Assembly (NCBI GenBank): GCA_900542965.1
Contig: UQPY01000020.1
Coordinates: forward strand, 1 to 34,695
DNA length: 34,695 nucleotides
Source of the DNA: an uncultured Collinsella sp.
GTDB taxonomy: Bacteria; Actinomycetota; Coriobacteriia; Coriobacteriales; Coriobacteriaceae
Direction: 5' to 3'
Shown here: one piece after another, positions 24,980 through 33,348 of the stretch
Numbering within the stretch: position 1 is the stretch's first letter
Layout: every line of letters starts with the position of its first letter
Position numbers and translations under genes: made by a program
Notes under the pieces: model-generated
Seen by the model: only the letters and a program-made list of their open reading frames with translations
Databases searched by the model: none
Told to the model about the DNA's origin: nothing

Positions 24980-25582
24980 CTAGAGCGCCTTCTTGCTGGG
25001 AGCAATCACCTCGTCCACCAGGCCCAGCTCCAGGGCACGCTTGGCGTTGCACCAGCAGTCGCGCTCGGTAAGCTCGTGGAACTCCTGGGCGCTCAGGTTG
25101 CCGCGCTCGGCCAGCAGCTCGTCCAGCTCGGCGCGCATGGCCGCCGTGTGCTGTGCCGCAATCTCGATATCGGTCTGCTGCGCCATGCCCGTGCCGCCCA
25201 TCAGCTGGTGGATGAGCACCTGCGTGTGGCGGTACGCCTGGCGATGGTCGCCGCAGGCCAGGATCACCGCGGCCATCGAGGCCACGACGCCCTCGCCCAC
25301 CGTGATCACGGGACAGTCAAGCGACTGCATGGTGTCGATGAGCGCCAGCCCCGCCGTAACGCTGCCGCCCGGGCTGTTGATGATGAGGGTGATGGGCTCA
25401 GTCGCACTTTGATGCTCCAACACCAGCATGGACTTAATGAGGCCGTTGCAGGTCACATCGTTGACCTCGCCCTCCAACAGCAGCACGCGGCTATTAAGCA
25501 GCTCGCTTGCCATATCGACGGCGGCAACGCGGCCGTCCTTGGACTTCTTGATGATGCTGGGCTCACGGTACATAACGGGCAT
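24980..25582 (-). CDS. clpP: Accessory ClpP-like serine peptidase
   Basis: A 200-residue ClpP-fold peptidase. The catalytic triad is present: Ser102 in VVASMAA, His125 in LIHQLMGG and Asp175 in ERDCW. The oxyanion strand INSPGGSVTAG is intact. Length and start (ATG at 25582, AAAGGAA six bases upstream) are normal for the family; an upstream extension is not supported. No ClpX or ClpA gene is adjacent. It lies 108 bases after the VirD4-like gene, with a 12-base-stem hairpin between. A second ClpP placed beside a coupling ATPase may serve the mobile element rather than the cell's main Clp complex (inference). Confidence 0.85.
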   Translation of the reverse strand: MPVMYREPSIIKKSKDGRVAAVDMASELLNSRVLLLEGEVNDVTCNGLIKSMLVLEHQSATEPITLIINSPGGSVTAGLALIDTMQSLDCPVITVGEGVVASMAAVILACGDHRQAYRHTQVLIHQLMGGTGMAQQTDIEIAAQHTAAMRAELDELLAERGNLSAQEFHELTERDCWCNAKRALELGLVDEVIAPSKKAL

Positions 25583-25619
25583 GGTTAATTCCTTTCTAGA
25601 TGGGATCGATAAGGGAAGC

Positions 25620-25657
25620 TGGCCGCACGGCTCATGGCAAACGAGGCCGTGCGGCCA
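25620..25657. terminator. Hairpin between virD4-like and clpP-like genes
   Basis: Perfect 12-base arms TGGCCGCACGGC (25620-25631) and GCCGTGCGGCCA (25646-25657) around a 14-base loop. On the minus strand it lies between the coupling-ATPase stop and the clpP Shine-Dalgarno. Only a short, impure T-run follows, so it could be a partial terminator or a processing site that lowers downstream expression. Confidence 0.5.
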
Positions 25658-25690
25658 AAATACAGGTCGGAATGCGCGGAGCTGCAAGGG

Positions 25691-27175
25691 CTAATCCCTC
25701 AGCCACTTGGCCGCATTGGGATGGTCGTCGCAAAAGTACTTCTTGGCGCGGAAGGGTCGCATGCCGGTCACCTTGACCAGGCAATCGGTGCGAGGCATAA
25801 GCCCCACCTCGCCCGGAGTCATCACATAGCCGCGCACATCTACGGCAGTGCGCTCGGCACCCACGTAATTGGTGCCCAAAACCGACTCGCCACACAGTTC
25901 GCTTATGTAGTTCTGCGTCGCGATATTGCTGCCGCCACCCATATAGACCAAGCTATCGCAGTTATCGAGGATGGTAAGCGCTGTGGATTTGCCGTACACA
26001 CCATCGAGCTGGCTCAGCGATTGCGCGCACATCAAAAAGCTAATGCCGCGACTGCGCACGGTCGCAATGCTGCGCTCAAAATCGGGGATGCGTCCCACAT
26101 TGGGAAACTCATCGAGCACAAACTGCACGCGACGTTGCAGATGTCCGCTGGGGCTGGCATCGGCACGACGCTGGGCCAGGTTAAACAGCTGCTTAAGGGC
26201 AACGTTCGCAAGCCATGCATTGGCCGAGTCGTTGTCGCTCACCTTAAGATCGATCACGCGCTTGCCCTCGTCAATACGATCAAGACGCATCTCGTCATGC
26301 TCAAAAACGCGCATGAGCTGGGGCGTCTTAAGCCGCGAAATAGTTGCATTGAGCGTGATCAGAATACTCTTAAGCGTCCTATCGGCCGCCCCGCGAAAAT
26401 CGCGATACTGCTCAACGCCGTACAGGTCCGCGTTCACCGCCCCATGCTTATCGAGGAACTCCTTGGACTCCACCTGCTCCACAAGGTAGTCCAACGGGAA
26501 TCGTCCCTCGCCATCTCCCGTGACCTTGATGAGCGCGGCCAGCCTAAAGACGTTGTTCATCTTAAGGTAGCGGCGCGGGGCATTAGGGTCCTCGCCTGGC
26601 GCAAGGGTGCCGGCAAGGCACTCCAGGAGATACAGGATTCCAACAATTGCTCGAAGCAACAGATCGTTTGCGTTATCCCAGAACGGATCATACCTAAAGC
26701 CACGACGGTCAGGATCGACCCCCTCCATGATTGCCGCCACTGTGGTGGGGATATCCTCGACATCCATCACGTAGCGCAGAGGATCGTATCCGGCCGACTG
26801 CTCGGGATTAACAGTATCGAGAACCGTTACCTCGTAGCCGTCGTCTTCAAAGCCCTTCCCCGTACGGCGCAGCAGCTCACCCTTGGTGTCTGTGACCACA
26901 TAGCAGCACTCGTGGTGGTTGAGCAGGTTGGGCAAAATGAAACTCGCCGTTTTGCCGCTGCCGGTGCCTCCAAAGGCAAAAACATTGTTGGACACGCTTG
27001 TCTCCCAATGCTTGTCGTCCTCGTAGAAAGCCACCGTGGCGCCCTGTGCCAAGATCACATCGCGCTGCTCGTCGCCGGACGACAGTGCCTGCATCTCCTC
27101 CCTGGTCGCCCACTTCTTGGTCTGATACTCCGTTTGCTGCGCGGCCTCGTAGCCGAACATCTTGATGACTGACAT
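25691..27175 (-). CDS. TraG/VirD4-like coupling ATPase lacking membrane helices
   Basis: A 494-residue ATPase of the type IV secretion coupling-protein family (VirD4-like, CD1115-type). Seen are KKWATREEM near the start, Walker A FAFGGTGSGKTASF, Walker B VQFVLDEFPNVG, and RSRGISFLMCAQSLSQL. Family members normally have two N-terminal membrane helices before the WAT segment; here the protein begins just before it, so about 100 residues are missing. The ATG at 27175 follows GAAAGGGG. No relaxase, VirB4 or pilin gene is visible nearby. It may be a remnant of an integrative element or a repurposed soluble motor. Confidence 0.85.
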   Translation of the reverse strand: MSVIKMFGYEAAQQTEYQTKKWATREEMQALSSGDEQRDVILAQGATVAFYEDDKHWETSVSNNVFAFGGTGSGKTASFILPNLLNHHECCYVVTDTKGELLRRTGKGFEDDGYEVTVLDTVNPEQSAGYDPLRYVMDVEDIPTTVAAIMEGVDPDRRGFRYDPFWDNANDLLLRAIVGILYLLECLAGTLAPGEDPNAPRRYLKMNNVFRLAALIKVTGDGEGRFPLDYLVEQVESKEFLDKHGAVNADLYGVEQYRDFRGAADRTLKSILITLNATISRLKTPQLMRVFEHDEMRLDRIDEGKRVIDLKVSDNDSANAWLANVALKQLFNLAQRRADASPSGHLQRRVQFVLDEFPNVGRIPDFERSIATVRSRGISFLMCAQSLSQLDGVYGKSTALTILDNCDSLVYMGGGSNIATQNYISELCGESVLGTNYVGAERTAVDVRGYVMTPGEVGLMPRTDCLVKVTGMRPFRAKKYFCDDHPNAAKWLRD

Positions 27176-27213
27176 GGCATGGCCCCTTTCTTGTCGAAAA
27201 ATCTGGTTGGCTG

Positions 27214-28131
27214 TTAGGAAATACGGTCGACGTCGGCGCCCTCATTGGGATTCGCCGCGCACGACAACTTGACCGTGCCGTCAATCAGGCGCTCGGCCTG
27301 CGACAAATAGCTCTCGCGCGCCGCGGCAGAGACCGTTTCATCACGCAGATACGCAAGCAATGCCTCAATCATCAGTCTGTCAAGCAGGTCGTACCCTTTG
27401 GCCTGAGCGAAGTTGAGGGTGTAGCGGTCCTGGAGCTTTCGCACCTTAGTTGCCAAATCGATCTCCATCTTTTCCTCCATGCAATAAAAAGTCTCTCGTT
27501 CGTCCGAAAGTGCCTCAAACGGGCATTTGACGCATAGCTCGAAGTTGAAACGCGGACTCGCATCGAACACGCGTCGCTGCACCTTGAGGTAGCGCTTATA
27601 AAACATGACGGCATCATCTTCGTCCGCCGTAAAGCCACGCGATCCATCGCGGTGCAGCCGGTCGTATGGCTTTCTGCTATCGATATGGCGCACGAAGAGG
27701 GACGGGACATAGGCAAGCTTCCTGGTGCTGTACTTCATCCCTGTCGTAACTTCCTCAAACAAGAGAACGCCAGCCGATTTGAAACCCGCAGAGCGCCCGT
27801 GTTCAAACATGCTCACCACAGTCGCCACGCTTTCCATGCGACTATCGCGCGGGGAGAAATACAGCGGCAGCAAAGCGAGTGTCGCAGCAGTCAAAAGTTC
27901 GCGGGCCTCGTGTACGTCGGCTCGATACTGCTCAGGCACCAGCCCGGGAATATCGGGCGAGCACTTTTCCAGCACGTCAACGAGCGTCTTGGCTAGGCGC
28001 TCAACGTTCTCCTCGCCGCAGTACGGACACGGAAGTGGCCGTTCCGCCTTCCCGTTCATTTCGCACATGCTGCGAAGATCCTCGTCGATCTCGTCGAGGA
28101 ATGCTTTGTAGATGTCGTCTTTACTCTTCAC
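27214..28131 (-). CDS. Hypothetical protein with two CxxC motifs
   Basis: A 305-residue protein with CPYCGEEN (Cys35, Cys38) near the N-terminus and CVKCPFEA at about residue 198, which together could bind one zinc ion. The rest is mostly helical, with a basic central region (HIDSRKPYDRLHRDGSRG). No known family. It starts with GTG at 28131 behind AAGGAAGG, is first in the gene run with the coupling ATPase, and is 38 bases upstream of it. Its link to conjugation is contextual only. Confidence 0.65.
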   Translation of the reverse strand: MKSKDDIYKAFLDEIDEDLRSMCEMNGKAERPLPCPYCGEENVERLAKTLVDVLEKCSPDIPGLVPEQYRADVHEARELLTAATLALLPLYFSPRDSRMESVATVVSMFEHGRSAGFKSAGVLLFEEVTTGMKYSTRKLAYVPSLFVRHIDSRKPYDRLHRDGSRGFTADEDDAVMFYKRYLKVQRRVFDASPRFNFELCVKCPFEALSDERETFYCMEEKMEIDLATKVRKLQDRYTLNFAQAKGYDLLDRLMIEALLAYLRDETVSAAARESYLSQAERLIDGTVKLSCAANPNEGADVDRIS

Positions 28132-28417
28132 GAATGACCTTCCTTTCTGTGGTGGGTGCTAGTAGGGAGTCTGTTCTAGGCTTTAGAATGTTCTGGCGCT
28201 AGGGCGATGATTGTCGACCTAACCTGCAGCTTCATAAATGGAATCCTCCTGCTTGATAATGCAATTTGTCTAAAGACTGCAAAGCGTTCGCATCAAGCAG
28301 TTGATATTGAGTTGGATTTGGATTGCTTCGAGGATAGCACAGTGTGCTGTTCTCGTCATTAGAAATTTTCAAATTTTTCTGCTAATATAAACCCACTGAG
28401 AAGAAAGGGCTCTATAC
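28132..28417. promoter_or_regulatory. Divergent promoter region with palindromes
   Basis: This 286-base region separates the Cys-motif gene (minus) from the HsdM/HsdS-like gene (plus). It holds a 13-base palindrome AGCACAGTGTGCT (28336-28348), an AT-rich stretch and a possible -10 TAATAT (28383-28388) for the plus gene. A weak -35 (TTAGAA, 28359-28364) lies 18 bases earlier. The palindrome is a candidate operator. AGAAAGGG precedes the ATG at 28418. Confidence 0.45.
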
Positions 28418-29857
28418 ATGCGTGAAACTACATCATCATTGCCACGCCTCACTGCCGCCGCCCTCTCGCGCGCGCTTAACCTGGAACAAGGCAGTCGTCT
28501 ACTCACCGTACGTCTACCTGGCGCCGTCGACTGCGAGACGCTCCGTGAGTGCTTTACCCTAAACGGCAACGGCGTGCCCAATATTTGCGAGCTTGGGCCC
28601 GGTAAACAGAGTACAAGCGATGGCGAACTCGCCCCAGTGTTTATCGATGCATCAAGCTACTACCGCGCAAACAAACGCGATGTCGAAAAAGACTGCGCCG
28701 CGCTCATCGATTATTTGGAACCCGGCTACCTTGATTTTTGCGACTGGGGTCCTTTTATTTGGTGTCTGTATGCGCTCGCTCTTTCAGGCCGCACTCGAGC
28801 AGCCGTGGTGCTGCCCGCAGGTTTACTTGATAAAGCTGAGCAAGCACGTACGATTTTGATACGCGAGGGGCTCATCGAGAGCATCGTATATTTACCGTTT
28901 TCCGAACCCACGCGCCATATGACGAGCGCGCTTCTCATAATGTCTACGGGAAATCGCAGCGTAGCATTTCGCAGCGTAATCGAATCCGGACCGCGCTTTC
29001 AATATGCAACTAGAGTATCGTATCGTTCCGATATCGCCCTTGCTATCTCCCCCGACTGGACTCGCATTGATACAAATACGCCCAGATCGACGCCTATCGA
29101 AACGACCACTTTTGCCACACGTGAGTTGCTCCTACATCGCGCAGCCCTCTCAAAAGGCAAAATCAGCCTCATCGCCATCACCCGAAACTACAGTGCCAAG
29201 CTCGGTGACACTTTTACGCGAGTCGCCCCATTCATGCCCCGCGAGAGCACGACATCGAACGATATTGACGCAGTTGAAGTGCGCCGTATTTCGTCTCAAG
29301 ATTTTCAAGACGGCAACCTTCTGCCTGTAGATGCTGCAGAGAGTGCAAATGGGTCGGACTCCAAATACGTAAAAGTGGACCCCAGCGTTCTCGATCGCTA
29401 TGAACTCCGCGCGGGCGATATCGTCATGCCGCGCATGCTGGGTCGCTCTGGCGCATCCAACCTGCTCGTCGTCAGCGCCGATGACGCGAAACAACACCTG
29501 GTTGCTTCGCATAACACCACCGTCATTCGCCCATCATTCCAAACGATGACCGAAGAGGAGCGCGTAGTGTTTTCGGAGATAGTCGTCGGATACCTCACCG
29601 AAGGACACGGGGCGCAGCTGATTCAAGCATTAACTGAAGGAGCCAGCATCCGTGCTATCCGGCCTTCCGATCTGTTCGAAATTGAAGTTCCGGCGGCGCT
29701 TGACCCGCGCACGCGCGAGTACAGCGAATCCATCAATCGCTTTGCCGAGGTCGTAAAGGCAAAGAAACAAGCCGAGGCCGCTGTCGCCCAAGCCCAGCGC
29801 AACCTCGAAGCCGCAAAAAAGGCCGTCACTCAGGTGATTGACCAAGCCTGCGAGTAA
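28418..29857 (+). CDS. Degenerate HsdM-like/HsdS-like fusion protein
   Basis: A 479-residue protein joining parts of type I restriction subunits. About residues 95-190 match the second half of the N6-methylase domain: LSGRTRAAVVLPAGLLDK, REGLIESIVYLPFSE, TSALLIMSTGNRSVAF. The upstream SAM-binding motif is absent, and the place of the NPPF motif is taken by CDWGPF, so methyl transfer is unlikely. Residues about 290-430 resemble an HsdS target-recognition domain: YELRAGDIVMPRMLG and EGASIRAIRPSDLFEIEVPAAL. A coiled coil (KAKKQAEAAVAQAQRNLEAAKK) closes the protein, as in HsdS. No HsdR is nearby. It could recognise DNA without modifying it. Confidence 0.7.
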   Translation: MRETTSSLPRLTAAALSRALNLEQGSRLLTVRLPGAVDCETLRECFTLNGNGVPNICELGPGKQSTSDGELAPVFIDASSYYRANKRDVEKDCAALIDYLEPGYLDFCDWGPFIWCLYALALSGRTRAAVVLPAGLLDKAEQARTILIREGLIESIVYLPFSEPTRHMTSALLIMSTGNRSVAFRSVIESGPRFQYATRVSYRSDIALAISPDWTRIDTNTPRSTPIETTTFATRELLLHRAALSKGKISLIAITRNYSAKLGDTFTRVAPFMPRESTTSNDIDAVEVRRISSQDFQDGNLLPVDAAESANGSDSKYVKVDPSVLDRYELRAGDIVMPRMLGRSGASNLLVVSADDAKQHLVASHNTTVIRPSFQTMTEEERVVFSEIVVGYLTEGHGAQLIQALTEGASIRAIRPSDLFEIEVPAALDPRTREYSESINRFAEVVKAKKQAEAAVAQAQRNLEAAKKAVTQVIDQACE

Positions 29858-29880
29858 AACAGATACAGCAGAAACGCCCC

Positions 29881-29915
29881 AAGCCGGCGGCAGGACCACC
29901 TCCCGCCGCCGGCTT
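29881..29915. terminator. Bidirectional terminator-like hairpin
   Basis: Arms AAGCCGGCGGC (29881-29891) and GCCGCCGGCTT (29905-29915) form an 11-base GC-rich stem with a 13-base loop, 23 bases after the HsdM/HsdS-like stop and 11 bases before the end of the convergent AbiEii gene. The flanking T-runs are poor, but position and stem strength suit transcription termination from both sides. Confidence 0.65.
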
Positions 29916-29926
29916 AGTTATCTGGG

Positions 29927-30817
29927 CTACTCCCATCTCATGGTTTGAGGATTCCATTTGCACACATTCATCGAATGATCAAAGCATGGCGTATATAACC
30001 GATTGACGACCTCTTCCGCCCCGGCAATATTCCCCGCGAGCTCAAGAACTCCCGCCTGCCTCGCCATCTTTGCGTACTGCGCAGAGCCATTTTGCTTCCA
30101 CCAAAGAGGCGCTACGAACTCTTTCGGCATTGCTATCTTGCGAGCAGACGCTTCCTTCTCAACTCTCTCAGCGAGCGTTACCCCATCGACGGAGCAAGTT
30201 TTCGCGTACACCAAGATGTCGACGATGTCCTTGATTCGCGAAGATGCTCGACCGTCGTGCAGCTCTATCATTGCGAGCAATTTATCTGCAAGGGCGCTCT
30301 CCACTCGACATACCCGATAGTCGCAAACCAGGAGCCCCTCGATATCCAAACGATCGACCTGTGCAAGAATTTCAGGCTCAAGTCCCCGCACTTCATCAAC
30401 TACCAAGTCAATTGAGATTGGTTGTAGCTTTTTGGTTCCCATAAAGGGAGTAAACCACACCTTCGTACCACACCGATACTCATCCTCTGCCTTAATTTGC
30501 TCCGCGCGATCAAAGACAAACGAAACGAAATCGTCTAGGTCAATCGAAGCCGCCTGCACCAGATCGGCAATAGCTTCTTCGAGACTCTCCTCTTGAGCGA
30601 CCAAGTCAATATCTCTTGTAACACGCGCATCGAGCGTTCGCGCCAGGACACTTTGGCCGCCCTTGAGCACAAAGCGGTCGGTGCCTTGCGAAAAGACGCG
30701 GCACAAAAGACGATGAAAGTAGAAACCCGTGATTGCCCGATTAGTATCCATCGGCGACCGCCTTGCTGCATTCCTAACAGCCATCTCCAATGCGGCAGGT
30801 GTCTTGTACTTCACCAT
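29927..30817 (-). CDS. abiEii: AbiEii nucleotidyltransferase toxin
   Basis: A 296-residue AbiEii/DUF1814-type toxin of the AbiE type IV toxin-antitoxin system. The nucleotidyltransferase core shows VLKGGQSVLAR, then TRDIDLVAQE with the paired acids, and later LADKLLAMIELHDGRASSRIKDIVDI, the family's K...R.KD..D helix. AbiEii-type toxins modify tRNA or bind GTP and cause growth arrest during phage infection. The start is ATG at 30817; a GTG codon immediately after it is better spaced from GGAGG, so translation may begin at either. It follows the antitoxin gene with a 15-base gap. Confidence 0.9.
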   Translation of the reverse strand: MVKYKTPAALEMAVRNAARRSPMDTNRAITGFYFHRLLCRVFSQGTDRFVLKGGQSVLARTLDARVTRDIDLVAQEESLEEAIADLVQAASIDLDDFVSFVFDRAEQIKAEDEYRCGTKVWFTPFMGTKKLQPISIDLVVDEVRGLEPEILAQVDRLDIEGLLVCDYRVCRVESALADKLLAMIELHDGRASSRIKDIVDILVYAKTCSVDGVTLAERVEKEASARKIAMPKEFVAPLWWKQNGSAQYAKMARQAGVLELAGNIAGAEEVVNRLYTPCFDHSMNVCKWNPQTMRWE

Positions 30818-30832
30818 GTCCTCCGTTTCGCG

Positions 30833-31456
30833 TTAGTCGTTCAGCACCATCAGCAGAGGCATCATTAGTTCACGTCGTTTGGCGGTTTTAGAGTTCTCTT
30901 CTACAAGATCCTTCAGCCGTTGTATATCAAGCCCACGCCCAAGCGCGTCGCGATAGGCATCGGTAATTAATGAGGGGTCCTCGCAATCGAGGCATAGATC
31001 GACGAGTGTGCGCTCGGGTTTGGTAACCGGCAGGCCGTCGAGCCAGACGACATCCTGCTCGGCAATCTCGCGCTTTGCGAAGGAAAGGGATTCGTTTCTT
31101 GTATTGATGCGCGTTGGTGCGGTCATCCTGTAGGGGGACAGATGGAAATCGCCCATTTGCTGTAGGTTCGCCGCGGTCGTACCGCTTACAGCGATGCCGT
31201 CCCACTGACGCTTTCTCTCCCACGCGCAAAGGGAGGGATTGGTAAGCTTCCAAAGGGCGTTGAGCTCGTCGATGTCTCGGCGCTGCGTGCCTGACATCCG
31301 GTAGGCGCCGTGGCATATCCGCTCAAGACGCCCCACGCGGCACGAGTGCGCCAGCGCATCTCGAGAGATGTCCATGCGGGCCGCCTGAGCTGTGGTGAAC
31401 ACGCCCTCGCTCTCGGAAAGCTCGCTTATCGCCGTTATGTTGCTAGAGTACTTCAT
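30833..31456 (-). CDS. abiEi: AbiEi antitoxin/transcriptional repressor
   Basis: A 207-residue AbiEi-type protein. The N-terminal wHTH (residues 1-60, VFTTAQAARMDISRDALAHSCRVGRLERICHGAYRM) matches the AbiEi_4 domain, which binds the operon promoter. The C-terminal domain (VWLDGLPVTKPERTLVDLCLDCEDPSLITDAYRDAL) is the family's conserved antitoxic region. AbiEi represses the operon by binding inverted repeats and neutralises AbiEii without forming a complex. The ATG at 31456 has no Shine-Dalgarno and lies seven bases after a -10 element, so the mRNA is probably leaderless. Confidence 0.9.
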   Translation of the reverse strand: MKYSSNITAISELSESEGVFTTAQAARMDISRDALAHSCRVGRLERICHGAYRMSGTQRRDIDELNALWKLTNPSLCAWERKRQWDGIAVSGTTAANLQQMGDFHLSPYRMTAPTRINTRNESLSFAKREIAEQDVVWLDGLPVTKPERTLVDLCLDCEDPSLITDAYRDALGRGLDIQRLKDLVEENSKTAKRRELMMPLLMVLND

Positions 31457-31462
31457 GTTTCA

Positions 31463-31490
31463 ATTGTAGGATATTTTCATACTTTTGCAA
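31463..31490 (-). promoter_or_regulatory. abiE promoter, leaderless
   Basis: On the minus strand a -35 TTGCAA (31485-31490) and -10 TACAAT (31463-31468) have a 16-base spacer. Only six bases separate the -10 from the ATG, so transcription should start at or beside the start codon. An AbiEi operator probably overlaps this promoter. Confidence 0.6.
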
Positions 31491-31576
31491 CGCGTTATTT
31501 ATTTTCTATGATCGGCGTGCCTTGCTTATCCCACTACCGTCGCCGCTTTCCCACCGGTGCACCATCCCCCGCTATC

Positions 31577-31758
31577 GAGGTCTAATACTTTTCCCGCAAA
31601 GTGAACGTCTGATTTTGGACCCCTGAAGCATCTGCATTTTTCGACAGCAAAATCGCCGGATTCCGACATCGAAACCGCAGGAAACGACATGCTCAAAGTG
31701 TCGATGCTTCGGGGGCCCGATTTAGCTCGTTCACTTCTCGGAAAAAGTATTAGACCTC
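31577..31758. repeat. 182-bp imperfect inverted repeat (MITE-like or structured element)
   Basis: The ends are perfect 16-base inverted copies of GAGGTCTAATACTTTT (31577-31592 and 31743-31758). Imperfect complementarity continues inward for about 56 bases per side, through AAGTGAACG and CCCC to GAAGCATC (31625-31632) and GATGCTTC (31703-31710). The central 70 bases are unpaired. No ORF is inside. It lies in the 569-base gap between abiEi and the DUF4342 gene and could form a long hairpin. The right flank is followed by a pyrimidine-rich stretch (31760-31860) in which nothing is recognised. Confidence 0.7.
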
Positions 31759-31879
31759 ACTGTCGGTCGCCACAAAAACCTGTCCTCCCCTTCCCCGCGC
31801 CACGCAAAACCAGTCTTCCCCTTGCCTGCGCGCCCCGCGTCACGCGCTTCACCACTCAAAAACTCATCCAACATTAATC

Positions 31880-31907
31880 TTGGCTCAAGAATCGCTTAAT
31901 CTATAAC
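31880..31907 (+). promoter_or_regulatory. Promoter of the DUF4342 gene and two-component operon
   Basis: A -35 TTGGCT (31880-31885) and -10 TATAAC (31902-31907) are spaced by 16 bases. The predicted 5' untranslated region to the ATG at 32026 is about 110 bases and GC-rich. Confidence 0.45.
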
Positions 31908-32025
31908 CTGCACTATAGAGTTCGACCAAGGGCGGGGCGGCACCGCGCAACGCAGGCCGCCGAACGCAACGCTCGCGCCCGGGCAGATCGCCCGGCGTCG
32001 CGCCCATCGAACGAAAGGACAGGTC

Positions 32026-32568
32026 ATGGACGACCTCGAAAAAGTTGAAACCATCCGCACCAAGTGCAACGTGAGCTACACCGATGCCAAGGCAGCGCTC
32101 GACGCCGCCGACGGCAACGTTCTGGATGCCATCATTTGGCTCGAGTCGCAGGGCAAGACCCAGACCACGTCGGCGCACGCCGCCACCGAGTCCGCGCCAG
32201 TCGATGAGCCCTCAGCCGAGATGGTCGCCGCGCAGGCCGCCTACGAGAAGTCGAGCGAAAAGACCGACTTCTCCAAAAAGATGGACAGCGTGTGGGAATA
32301 CTTCAAAAAGCTCTTCCGCCTGAGCCTGGACACCAAGTTTATCGCCACGCGCCGCGACGCCATCATCCTCAACATTCCCATCCTGATTCCCATCGTCGCA
32401 CTGTTTGCCGGGGGCGCCACGATTTGGCTGATGCTGCTTGGCCTGTTCTTTGGCATGCGCTATCGCATCGATAGCGACGGCGACGTGCCCGGCAGCATCA
32501 ACAACCTTATGAATCACGCTGCCGATGCCGCGGACGACATCAAGCAAAATCTCAACGACGACAAGTAA
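32026..32568 (+). CDS. UBA-like/DUF4342 membrane protein
   Basis: A 180-residue protein. Residues 5-43 (VETIRTKCNVSYTDAKAALDAADGNVLDAIIWLES) form a UBA/TS-N-like three-helix domain. A flexible Ala-rich linker follows, then a DUF4342 region (TKFIATRRDAIILNIPILIPIVALFAGG) with one or two membrane helices up to RYRID. The tail is acidic. The ATG at 32026 follows AAAGGA six bases upstream. It is 18 bases before the response-regulator gene and probably co-transcribed with it. Its function is unknown; the UBA-like domain suggests protein binding. Confidence 0.75.
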   Translation: MDDLEKVETIRTKCNVSYTDAKAALDAADGNVLDAIIWLESQGKTQTTSAHAATESAPVDEPSAEMVAAQAAYEKSSEKTDFSKKMDSVWEYFKKLFRLSLDTKFIATRRDAIILNIPILIPIVALFAGGATIWLMLLGLFFGMRYRIDSDGDVPGSINNLMNHAADAADDIKQNLNDDK

Positions 32569-32586
32569 TCTCAGACGGGGGCACGC

Positions 32587-33348
32587 ATGGCACGGATCCT
32601 GATCGTAGAGGACGAGGAGAAAATCGCCCGCTTTGTGACGCTCGAGCTTGAGCACGAGGGCTACCAGGTGGAGCACGCCGCCGATGGCCGCACCGCCGTT
32701 GACCTGTCGCTGGAGCGCAGCTACGATCTGATTCTGCTCGATGTGCTGTTGCCGCAGCTCAACGGCATGGAGGTGCTGCGACGCGTCCGCAAGCACAAGG
32801 ATGTGCCGGTGATTATGGTCACCGCGCGCGATGCCGTGATGGACAAGGTGGCCGGGCTCGACGCCGGTGCTGACGATTACCTGACCAAGCCGTTTGCGAT
32901 TGAGGAGCTGTTCGCACGGATCCGCGTGGCGCTGAAGCGCTCGGAGGCCGTGCGGGCGGCTTCGGGCGTTGGGGCCGGGGAGGGCGCTACGGGTGCCGCC
33001 GCGATACCCCCAGCTGGCGACTCGGCCAAGACCTCTGCCGTGCCTTCCCCCGCCGCGCTCACCGTGGGCTCGGTCGCGCTCGATCCCGACCGCCGCGAAG
33101 TCACCGTCGCAGGCTCGCCCATCGCGCTCACGGCCCGCGAGTTCGACGTCCTCGCCCTGCTTATGGCGCATGCCGAGACCGTGCTCACGCGCGAGCGCAT
33201 CGCGCACGAAGCGCTGGGCTACGAATACGTGGGCGACACCAACAACGTCGACGTGCACATCGCACACCTGCGTGCCAAGATCGAGGACGCCGGCGGCGCC
33301 CGCATCATCCAGACCGTGCGCGGGGTGGGCTATGTCTGCCGCGCGTAA
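32587..33348 (+). CDS. OmpR/PhoB-family response regulator
   Basis: A 253-residue transcription factor. The receiver domain (1-118) has Asp8-9 equivalents in VEDEEK, phospho-acceptor Asp52 in LILLDVLLP, Thr79 and Lys101 in YLTKPF. The C-terminal winged helix (about 160-250) shows LTAREFDVLALL and NNVDVHIAHLRAKI...IQTVRGVGYVCRA. The Ala/Gly/Pro linker of about 40 residues is longer than usual. The Shine-Dalgarno is weak, so coupling to the upstream gene is likely. The kinase gene overlaps its end by 17 bases. The regulon is unknown. Confidence 0.95.
   Translation: MARILIVEDEEKIARFVTLELEHEGYQVEHAADGRTAVDLSLERSYDLILLDVLLPQLNGMEVLRRVRKHKDVPVIMVTARDAVMDKVAGLDAGADDYLTKPFAIEELFARIRVALKRSEAVRAASGVGAGEGATGAAAIPPAGDSAKTSAVPSPAALTVGSVALDPDRREVTVAGSPIALTAREFDVLALLMAHAETVLTRERIAHEALGYEYVGDTNNVDVHIAHLRAKIEDAGGARIIQTVRGVGYVCRA

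Noticed and set aside
25634..27172. 512-codon plus-strand ORF
   Set aside because: It lies wholly opposite the VirD4-like gene, whose motifs are unmistakable.
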